From positions 1 through 64,000 of the forward strand of contig CAJYHL010000018.1 of NCBI GenBank assembly GCA_913774625.1: a stretch of DNA of 64,000 nt. Direction: 5' to 3'. The stretch's first letter is position 1; every line of letters starts with the position of its first letter. A model generated the notes under the pieces. The model saw only the letters and a program-made list of their open reading frames with translations, was not told where the DNA came from and ran no database searches. Below are positions 40,014 to 50,156 of this stretch, one piece after another. The DNA comes from an uncultured Acidovorax sp. (GTDB lineage Bacteria; Pseudomonadota; Gammaproteobacteria; Burkholderiales; Burkholderiaceae_C). The position numbers and the translations under genes were made by a program.

Positions 40014-40859
40014 ATGAACATCGTCGTCAACGAAGAACTCAAGGCCTACATCGACCCGCTCACCCCCCAGGAACACGAGGCACTGGAGCGCAGCATCCTC
40101 GCGGAAGGCTGCCGCGATGCGCTGGTGCTCTGGGGCGACCTGCTGATCGACGGCCACAACCGCTACGGCATCTGCACCCGGCACGGCCTGCCGTTCAACA
40201 CGGTGCAGGCCACGCGCTTTCAGACCATGGAAGACGTCCACCTCTGGATGATCGACCAGCATCTGGGCCGGCGCAGCGTGTCGGACTTCCAGCGCGGCGT
40301 GCTGGCCCTGCGTAAGAAGGAGATCGTGCAGGCCCGCCAGGCGCGTGCAGCTGCCGCGGCGCCCGCCGACGGCGAGGCCGCGCCCCCTGCGGAGGCCGCG
40401 GCACCGGCTGCTGCCGCCTCCGGCGCAGGCGAGGAAGCCCTCGCAAGCCGCGAGGCCATCGCCCGGGCCGCCCGCATCAGCAGCAGCCAGGTGGTGATGA
40501 TCGAGAAGATCCGCAGCCAGGCCGCGCCCGAGGTGGTCGAGGCGGTGAAATCCGGCGTGATCTCCATCAATGCGGCGGCCGCGGTCGCCACGCTGCCGCA
40601 GGAAGAGCAGGTGGCAGCGGCCACCGCCGGCAAGGACGAGTTGCGCCAGGCCGCAAAGCGGGTGCGCGAGGCCGGCAAGAAGCGCAAGCCGGCCGCCGCC
40701 GCTGCCGAGAACGTATCGGAGCAGCCGCAGGCGGAAGGCGCGGCGACCGATGAACTGCAGGCCCTGCGCGAGCGGGTGGCGGCGCTCACGGCCGAGAACG
40801 CCGCGCTGAGAGCCCGCCTGGAGGCGCTGGGCGACCGGGAAGCCGCCGCGCCGTTCTGA
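40014..40859 (+). CDS. ParB-like N-domain protein with C-terminal coiled coil
   Basis: This 281-residue protein starts with a ParB/Srx-like domain: LTPQEHEALERSILAEGCRD, then LIDGHNRYGICTRHGLPF, in which DGHNRY occupies the nucleotide-site position. An Ala/Pro linker is followed by an HTH-like segment (AIARAARISSSQVVMIEKI) and PEVVEAVKSGVISINAAAAV, familiar from plasmid-partition-type ParB relatives. The end is a heptad coiled coil (LQALRERVAALTAENAALRA). No ParA lies nearby. It follows ligD by 51 bp, same strand. Its last codons lie in a 19-bp tandem repeat. Confidence 0.7.
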   Translation: MNIVVNEELKAYIDPLTPQEHEALERSILAEGCRDALVLWGDLLIDGHNRYGICTRHGLPFNTVQATRFQTMEDVHLWMIDQHLGRRSVSDFQRGVLALRKKEIVQARQARAAAAAPADGEAAPPAEAAAPAAAASGAGEEALASREAIARAARISSSQVVMIEKIRSQAAPEVVEAVKSGVISINAAAAVATLPQEEQVAAATAGKDELRQAAKRVREAGKKRKPAAAAAENVSEQPQAEGAATDELQALRERVAALTAENAALRARLEALGDREAAAPF

Positions 40860-40898
40860 GAACGTGAACACGTTCTGAGATCGTCAACACCTTCTGAG
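40854..40898. repeat. Tandem 19-bp repeat overlapping a stop codon
   Basis: TTCTGAGAACGTGAACACG (40854-40872) is followed directly by TTCTGAGATCGTCAACACC (40873-40891) and a third partial unit starting TTCTGAG. The first unit contains the TGA of the ParB-like gene. The unit matches the right terminal inverted repeat of the element at 47817-48089 (GAGATCGTGAACACG-TTCTGA). This suggests element ends without the body. Confidence 0.65.
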
Positions 40899-41067
40899 CG
40901 CGTCGCTTCGGCGGAGTGACGGAGCACTCGGGTGCAGGATTGCGTGAAGGCCTTTGCCTACAGAAAAATACGTAACAGCCGCCTATCATCTGTCATCGTT
41001 TCTTTTCCCTACTCGCCCCGTGACCTCTTTCTCGGAAGATGACAAGCGGCGCCTAGAGCGCCCTTTC

Positions 41068-44486
<3,419 letters not shown>

Positions 44487-44490
<4 letters not shown>

Positions 44491-45347
44491 CGCCAGTGAC
44501 AGAGCATGCCGGCCTGCCCCAGCGCAAGAAGACCTTCGACATCGAGCAGCAGCTGCTGATCGAGGCCATCTACCACCGCTACCACTACGACTTCCGGGGC
44601 TACGCGCAGGCCTCGCTCAAGCGGCGGCTGCAGACGGCGCTCACCCGCTTCGACTGCCGCACGCTGTCGCAGCTGCAGCACCGGGTGCTGCACGAGCCCG
44701 AGGTTTTCCCCGCCATGCTGGAATACCTCACGGTGCAGGTCAGCGAGATGTTCCGCGACCCCGGCTATTTCCGGGCGCTGCGCGAGCAGGTGGTGCCGCT
44801 GCTGCGCACCTACCCGTCGCTCAAGATCTGGGTCGCCGGCTGCAGCACGGGCGAGGAGGTCTATTCGCTCGCCATCCTGCTGCGCGAGGAGGGCCTGCTG
44901 GAGCGCTCGCTGATCTACGCCACCGACATCAACGCCACCGCGCTGCAGAAGGCAGAGGCCGGCATCTACGACATCGAGCGCGCGCGCGGCTTCACCGAGA
45001 ACCATGCCGCCTCGGGCGGCCGTAGCTCGCTGTCGGAGCACTACACCGCCGCCTACGGCCGCATGATGATCGACAAGACGCTGCGGCGGCACATCGTGTT
45101 CTCCGACCACAGCCTGGCCACCGACAGCGTGTTCGCCGAGATGCAGCTGGTGTCGTGCCGCAACGTGCTCATCTATTTCGACCGCGACCTGCAGAACCGC
45201 GCCCTGTCGCTGTTCAGCGAGGCGCTGTGCCACAAGGGCTTCCTGGGCCTGGGCTCCAAGGAATCGCTGCGCTTTTCCACCCAGGCGCCGAACTTCGACG
45301 AGTTCGTGCCGGAAGAGCGCATCTACCGCAAGAAGGCCGGGCTGTGA
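44487..45347 (+). CDS. CheR-type protein methyltransferase
   Basis: This 286-residue CheR protein has an N-terminal helical domain with FRGYAQASLKRRLQTALTRF, then the SAM fold with KIWVAGCSTGEEVYSLAILL, ATDINATALQKAEAGIYD and CRNVLIYFDRDLQ. It would methylate glutamates on a receptor using S-adenosylmethionine. GTG 44487 overlaps the kinase stop as GTGA; GTG 44496 is an alternative. No methyl-accepting chemotaxis protein is encoded nearby, so its target is unknown; the coiled coil of the preceding kinase is a speculative possibility. Confidence 0.87.
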
Positions 45348-46000
45348 CGGCGCCGGATGACGAGGGCGCCGGCAGCGGCGAAGGCGGCGAGGGCGGCATC
45401 TGCGCGGCGGAGGCGCTGCCGGCCGGGCGGCTGCAGGTGGTGGCGATCGGCGGGTCCGCGGGCAGCATCGATGCGCTCTCGGTGCTGCTGCCCGCGCTGC
45501 CCGCCACGCTGCGCGCGGCCGTGGTGGTGGTGGTGCATCTGCCGCGCGAGCGGCCCAGCCTGCTGCGCAACATCTTCCAGCCGCGCTGCGCCCTGCCGGT
45601 GCGCGAGGCGCAGGACAAGGAACCCCTGGAGCCGGGCACCATCTACTTCGCGCCGCCCGACTACCATCTGCTGCTGGACGCCGGCCCCGCGCTGGCGCTC
45701 TCGGTCGATGACCCGGTGCATTTCTCGCGCCCCTCGATCGACGTGCTGTTCGAGACGGCGGCCGACGCCTGCGGCGACCGGCTGATGGCGATCCTGCTGT
45801 CGGGCGCCAACGCCGACGGCGCGCAGGGGCTGGCCGCTGTGCAGGCCGCTGGCGGCGTCACCATGGTGCAGTCGCCGCAAAGCAGCCCCATGCCCTACAT
45901 GCCCGAGGCTGCGCTCGCCCTGGCCCAGCCGGGCCACCTGTTGACCCCGGAGGGCATGGCTGCGCTGCTGCTCCGATGGCATTCCTGGAGACTCCTGTGA
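45344..46000 (+). CDS. Stand-alone CheB-type methylesterase domain
   Basis: This 218-residue protein contains only the CheB catalytic domain. Candidate triad: Ser in VAIGGSAGSIDAL, His in VVVVHLPRERPSL, Asp in LSGANADGAQGLAAVQ. It lacks the N-terminal receiver of chemotactic CheB, so control by phosphorylation must come in trans or be absent. GTG 45344 overlaps the CheR stop as GTGA. The first 27 residues are Gly/Glu-rich and disordered-looking. Confidence 0.86.
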   Translation: MTAPDDEGAGSGEGGEGGICAAEALPAGRLQVVAIGGSAGSIDALSVLLPALPATLRAAVVVVVHLPRERPSLLRNIFQPRCALPVREAQDKEPLEPGTIYFAPPDYHLLLDAGPALALSVDDPVHFSRPSIDVLFETAADACGDRLMAILLSGANADGAQGLAAVQAAGGVTMVQSPQSSPMPYMPEAALALAQPGHLLTPEGMAALLLRWHSWRLL

Positions 46001-47169
46001 TTCTTGCTTCCTCCGCCGCCTTTCCCTCTCCGGCTGCCAGCGCCGCGCCCGCGACCGGGCGCGTGAAATGTCTCATCGTCGATGACGTCGAGGAGAACCT
46101 GATCGCCCTGGAAGCGCTGCTGGGCCAGTGCGACGTGGACATCCTCAAGGCGGCCTCCGGCCCCCAGGCGCTGGAGCTGCTGCTGCAGCACGGCGACGTG
46201 GCGCTGGCGCTGCTGGACGTGCAGATGCCGGAGATGAACGGCTTCGAGCTGGCGGAGCTGATCCGCGGCAGCGAGCGCACGCGCCATGTGCCGCTGATCT
46301 TCATGACCGCCGGCTCGCGCGACCAGAACTGGCAGTTCAAGGGCTACGAGTCGGGCGCGGTGGACTTCCTCTACAAGCCCATCGACCCGCACATGCTGGT
46401 CAACAAGGCCAACGTGTTCTTCCAGCTGCAGCAGCAGAAGCAGGCGCTGGCCCGCGACCTGCAGGAACGCACCGAGGCGCTGCGCATCAACGACATGTTC
46501 ATGGCCGTGCTGAGCCACGACCTGCGCGGCCCCCTGAGCGCCATCCTGGCTTCGGCCCTGGTGCTGCAGCGCTCGCCCGATGCCGAGAAGGTGCCCGTGC
46601 TGGCGGCCAAGATCCAGGCCAGCGGCCGGCGCATGAGCCGGATGATCGAGGACCTGCTGGACGTCACCCGCGTGCGCCATGCCGGCGGCCTGGCCATGAA
46701 CCGCACCGAACTGGCCGACCTGGACGAAGCCGCCCGCCGCACCGTGCAGGAATTGCGCGACAGCCACCCGGACCGCCCCATCGACGTGCAGCGCCAGGGC
46801 GATCTGCGCGGCTGGTGGGACGGGGAGCGGCTCTGCCAGGTCGTCGCCAACCTGCTGGGCAACGCCCTGCACCACGGCACGCCCGAGCAGCCCGTGCGCC
46901 TGATCCTGGACGGCAGCGCGCCGCACGAGGTGGTGCTGCGCACCTCCAACGGCGGCACCATCCCGCCGGCCCTGCTGCCGCATCTCTTCGACCCGTTCCG
47001 GGGCAGCGCCCAGCAGACCGAGCCCGGCAAGCACAAGGGCCTGGGGCTGGGCCTCTACATCGTCCATCAGATCGTGCTGGCGCACGAGGGGCGGATCACG
47101 GTGGATTCCAGGGGCGGCACCACGGTCTTCGAGGTGCGCCTGCCGCGCGGCCCGCAGGCTGCGGGGTGA
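45997..47169 (+). CDS. Receiver-histidine kinase (REC-HisKA-HATPase)
   Basis: This 390-residue soluble protein has an N-terminal receiver (KCLIVDDVEENLIALEALL, phospho-acceptor Asp74), then HisKA with VLSHDLRGPLSAIL (His174), and HATPase with VVANLLGNALHHG and KGLGLGLYIVHQ. There is no membrane segment, so input is probably phosphotransfer to the receiver. GTG 45997 has GGAG six bases upstream and overlaps the CheB stop as GTGA like the other junctions; ATG 45976 would add seven residues. Confidence 0.85.
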   Translation: MILASSAAFPSPAASAAPATGRVKCLIVDDVEENLIALEALLGQCDVDILKAASGPQALELLLQHGDVALALLDVQMPEMNGFELAELIRGSERTRHVPLIFMTAGSRDQNWQFKGYESGAVDFLYKPIDPHMLVNKANVFFQLQQQKQALARDLQERTEALRINDMFMAVLSHDLRGPLSAILASALVLQRSPDAEKVPVLAAKIQASGRRMSRMIEDLLDVTRVRHAGGLAMNRTELADLDEAARRTVQELRDSHPDRPIDVQRQGDLRGWWDGERLCQVVANLLGNALHHGTPEQPVRLILDGSAPHEVVLRTSNGGTIPPALLPHLFDPFRGSAQQTEPGKHKGLGLGLYIVHQIVLAHEGRITVDSRGGTTVFEVRLPRGPQAAG

Positions 47170-47190
47170 GTGTGGCGGGGTGAGTCTGGC
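47163..47190. repeat. 14-bp tandem duplication at a stop codon
   Basis: GGGGTGAGTGTGGC and GGGGTGAGTCTGGC lie head to tail, differing by one base. The first unit contains the kinase stop codon. This is between the convergent kinase and receiver genes, whose stops are 29 bp apart. Probably a slippage duplication with no function. Confidence 0.4.
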
Positions 47191-47198
47191 GGGCCGGG

Positions 47199-47579
47199 TC
47201 AGACCGGTGCCGGCGCCTTGTGGGCGGCCTGCACCTCGTCCAGCAGGTGGTCCAGCGCGTCCATCTCGAACGGCTTGCCCAGGGCGCGCACATGCGGGCC
47301 CAGCGCCTGCAGCTCGTCGCCCAGCTGATATCCCGAACAGAGCACCAGCCAGCGCGAGCTGTCCTGCGCCAGCAGCCGGCGCGCCAGGTCGGCGCCCGAC
47401 ATGCCGGGCAGGCTGACGTCGGAGATGACCAGGTCGAAGGGCTCGGCGGCATCCAGCGCCAGCGCCTCCTCGGCCGTGGCGCAGGCGGTGACCTGGCGAC
47501 CCTCGCTCTCCAGCAGCAGGCCCATGGCTTCCCGCAGTTCGGAGTTGTCTTCGACGTAGAGGATGCGCAAAGGGATCAT
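47199..47579 (-). CDS. Single-domain response regulator
   Basis: This 126-residue receiver has IPLRILYVEDNSELREAM, the phospho-acceptor Asp54 in VISDVSLPGMSG, and the conserved Lys in ALGKPFEMD. There is no output domain. It converges on the signalling cluster and is the obvious phosphate sink or adaptor for the kinases at 41068 and 45997. ATG 47579 places the receiver fold at the N-terminus; the frame is open upstream to 47663, but that extension is Ala/Pro-rich. Confidence 0.85.
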   Translation of the reverse strand: MIPLRILYVEDNSELREAMGLLLESEGRQVTACATAEEALALDAAEPFDLVISDVSLPGMSGADLARRLLAQDSSRWLVLCSGYQLGDELQALGPHVRALGKPFEMDALDHLLDEVQAAHKAPAPV

Positions 47580-48154
47580 GCAGGCGGCAGCGGCAGGGGT
47601 TGATGGATGGGCAGGCAGGAAAGGCCGCGCAGCAGCGCAGGGCGGCGCGTGGCGCACCGGCACGGCGGTGTGCGGAAAGCTCGATCGATCTTCTGCGGCT
47701 TCGCCCGGTGGCCATGTAGGACAAATGCCCGGTACCTGCCGCCCCGGGCCGTCCCGCGGGTCCGGGGGGCTTCAGCCGACAGGGCGCCGCCGCGCCAGGC
47801 CACATACTGAGGGTCTAAGAACATGTTTACGACCTCCCTGGGGTCGCGCAGCGGTGTGGGCGGGATGGGCTGCAAGGCGCGGTGCGCAGTGGATAGCTTG
47901 GGCTTGCACAAGCGCCGCAACGCCGCAGACCGCCCGCCCAGACCGCTGCCCTTCGGGTTGGAGCGAAATCGGGCGATTGGACGCCCCGGGTGCTTGCATG
48001 GGCACGAGCCCATGCGGCGCATCCGAGGCATCCACTCATCCCGATTGCGCTCCAACGCGATCCCCTGCGAGATCGTGAACACGTTCTGATGCGCCCGCAC
48101 TGATTAACGCGCCGCGCCCTGGAGACCGGCGCTGCCTGGGAGGAGGCTTCTTTC
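47580..48154. other. 575-bp intergenic region
   Basis: The left 235 bp (47580-47816) show no gene-like signal. The right part is filled by a structured repeat element (47817-48089). GGGAGGAGG about 8 bases before ATG 48155 is the ribosome-binding site of the PepSY-domain gene. No Fur box (GATAATGATAATCATTATC-like) was found, although PepSY/DUF3325 pairs often belong to iron-uptake loci. Confidence 0.55.
47817..48089. mobile_element. ~270-bp MITE-like element with terminal inverted repeats
   Basis: AGAACATGTTTACGACCTC (47818-47836) and GAGATCGTGAACACGTTCT (48069-48087) are inverted repeats matching at 16 of 19 positions. Inside are a perfect 8-bp-arm hairpin (GCATGGGC-ACGA-GCCCATGC, 47996-48015) and a wider inverted pair of 16 bp with one mismatch (47957-47972 and 48041-48056). 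Frames are open on both strands across it, but none shows a domain. Size and layout fit a non-autonomous miniature element; I recall similar predicted ORFs across Comamonadaceae, unsearched. A related end sequence is at 40854. Confidence 0.6.
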
Positions 48155-49834
48155 ATGTTCAACAATTTCCGGCTGTCCATGGCCTGGCTGCACACCTGGT
48201 TCGGCCTAGTGCTGGGCTTCGTGCTGATGGCGGTCTTCTTCTTCGGCTCGCTGTCGGTCTTCGACCGCGAGATCGACCGCTGGGCGATTCCTGAAACCCG
48301 CTTCGCGCCGCAGCCCATGCCGTCGTTCGACCGGATGCTGTTGCCCGTCTTCCAGACCATGCGCCCGGATGCGGAGCAGATCGAGCAGGCCCGGAGCCGC
48401 GTGAACGGCCCCATGGCCCAGGAATTTCCGGTCGCCAGAAGCTGGGCCGCCTACACCACCCACCGCGACCCGGTGCTGAGCCTCTTCGCGAGCTACGAGC
48501 TGCCCCATGCGAAGAATCCGGAAGACGAGGTCTGGGGCACGCGCACCATCGACCCGCGCACCGGCCTCGCCCTGCGGGACGACCAGCTCAAGATCGGCAG
48601 CCAGTTCTTCTACCCGCTGCACTACAGCCTGCACCTGAACTGGATGAGCCTGGGCACCTGGATCGTCGGCTTCGCGGCGCTGGTCATGCTGGCCGCGCTG
48701 GTCAGCGGCGTGGTCATGCACCGCAAGATCTTCCGCGAGCTGTTCACCTTCCGACCGCGCAAGAACCTGCAGCGCAGCGTGCTGGACCTGCACAACCTGA
48801 CCGGCGTGGCCGCGCTGCCCTTCCACTTCATCTTCGCCTTCTCGGGCCTGCTGATCTTCGCCGGCACCTACTTCCCCGTGGCGGAAACCCAGCTCCAGCC
48901 CCTGCACGAGTTGCATGAGCAGCACGAGGCCGCCGAAACCGGCCTGCCGCACGACCGCGCAGGCGTCGCCGGCCCGCTGGCCTCGGTCGATGCCATGGTG
49001 GCCGAGGCGCAGCGCCGCTGGGCCGCCGCCGGCAAGGCGGGCGAGGTGGGCTTCCTGGTCGTGCGCCACGTGGGCGACGCCAACAGCTACGTGAGCGTCT
49101 ACCGCGCCGGCACCGACCGCATCGCCCTGGTGGGCGACGGCATCCATTTCAAGGCGGCGACCGGCGAAGTGCTGCGCGAAGACCCGCCGCTCACCGCCGT
49201 GGCGAGCGTGAACACCTTCCTCACCGGCCTGCACCTGCAGCACTTCCGCCACTGGCTGCTGCGCTGGCTGTATGTGCTGGGCGGGCTCTCGGGCTGCGCC
49301 TGCATCGCCACGGGCCTGCTGTTTTTCGTGGAAAAGCGCAAGCGCCAGCATGCCCAGCAGGGCCGCAGCGGCGCGCGCTGGGTGGACGGCTTCGCGGTCG
49401 CCAGCGTCACCGGCATGGTGTTGGCCGCGCTGGCCATGCTGGCCGCCAACCGGCTGCTGCCGGCCGACATGCCCGCCGGCTGGCCGGGCAAGGGCGATTG
49501 CGAGCGCTACGTCTTCTGGGGCGCCTGGCTGCTGGCCGGGCTGCACGGCCTGTGGCGCACGGCCCCGGTGGCGCAGGCGCGCATGGCGCCCGCCTGGCGC
49601 GAGCAGTGCTGGGCCATCGCCACCCTGGCCGTGGCCGCCGTGCTGCTGAACTGGGTGTCCACCGGCGACCATCTGCTGCGCACCCTGGCCGCAGGCTACT
49701 GGCCCGTGGCCGGAACGGACCTGGCCCTGCTGGCCTGCGGCGGCATCGCCGCGCTGGCGGCCCTGCGCCTGAGCCGGCGCGAGGGCGCCGGGCTGGGCGC
49801 CACTCCGCGCGCCGCGGGAGCCGCCCATGTCTGA
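48155..49834 (+). CDS. PepSY-associated TM-helix domain membrane protein
   Basis: This 559-residue inner-membrane protein begins with an amphipathic helix and WLHTWFGLVLGFVLMAVFFFG, the signature first helix of PepSY-TM proteins. A periplasmic domain, a second helix (WIVGFAALVMLAALVSGVVMH), LDLHNLTGVAALPFHFIFAF and further C-terminal helices follow. Conserved His residues in the helices suggest haem or metal-linked electron transfer, as proposed for ferric-siderophore reductases of this family. It overlaps the DUF3325 gene by 8 bases. No TonB receptor lies in the window. Confidence 0.82.
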   Translation: MFNNFRLSMAWLHTWFGLVLGFVLMAVFFFGSLSVFDREIDRWAIPETRFAPQPMPSFDRMLLPVFQTMRPDAEQIEQARSRVNGPMAQEFPVARSWAAYTTHRDPVLSLFASYELPHAKNPEDEVWGTRTIDPRTGLALRDDQLKIGSQFFYPLHYSLHLNWMSLGTWIVGFAALVMLAALVSGVVMHRKIFRELFTFRPRKNLQRSVLDLHNLTGVAALPFHFIFAFSGLLIFAGTYFPVAETQLQPLHELHEQHEAAETGLPHDRAGVAGPLASVDAMVAEAQRRWAAAGKAGEVGFLVVRHVGDANSYVSVYRAGTDRIALVGDGIHFKAATGEVLREDPPLTAVASVNTFLTGLHLQHFRHWLLRWLYVLGGLSGCACIATGLLFFVEKRKRQHAQQGRSGARWVDGFAVASVTGMVLAALAMLAANRLLPADMPAGWPGKGDCERYVFWGAWLLAGLHGLWRTAPVAQARMAPAWREQCWAIATLAVAAVLLNWVSTGDHLLRTLAAGYWPVAGTDLALLACGGIAALAALRLSRREGAGLGATPRAAGAAHV

Positions 49835-50150
49835 TGCGCTGCTGCTGGCCCTGGCGCTGGCCTCGAACACCACGGGCCTGGCCTGGCTGGCCCTGTCGCT
49901 GGACACGCACTGGGAGCAGGTGCGCGGCGCCGACCCGCAGCCGCGCCGCACCGTGGTGCGGCTGCGCTGGCTGGGCGCAGCGGGCCTGGCCGCCGGCCTG
50001 GCGCTGTGCCTGGCAGCCGATCACGCCTCCATGGCGGCGCTGGTCTGGTGCATGCTGCTGGCGGCCGGCGCGCTGGCCGTGGCCTTCACGCTTTCCTGGC
50101 GGCCGCGGCTGCTACGCCCCGCGGTGGCCTGGGCCGGGCGCGAGGCCTGA
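49827..50150 (+). CDS. DUF3325 family small membrane protein
   Basis: This 107-residue protein has three hydrophobic helices and a short basic loop (DPQPRRTVVRLRWLG). DUF3325 proteins are usually found directly after PepSY-TM proteins in siderophore-uptake operons; function unknown. The usual third partner, DUF3649, is not present here. The stop is six bases from the convergent transporter gene's stop. Confidence 0.72.
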   Translation: MSDALLLALALASNTTGLAWLALSLDTHWEQVRGADPQPRRTVVRLRWLGAAGLAAGLALCLAADHASMAALVWCMLLAAGALAVAFTLSWRPRLLRPAVAWAGREA

Positions 50151-50156
50151 CCGGTC

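Noticed and set aside
37290-40871. Minus-strand open frame of over 1100 codons opposite ligD and the ParB-like gene
   Set aside because: Antisense shadow: the plus strand encodes clear LigD motifs and composition of the minus frame is unlike a folded protein.
47823-48089. An 88-codon plus-strand gene and an overlapping minus-strand frame inside the 270-bp element
   Set aside because: Both are bounded by the element's inverted repeats, lack ribosome-binding sites and domains, and are better explained as repeat DNA.
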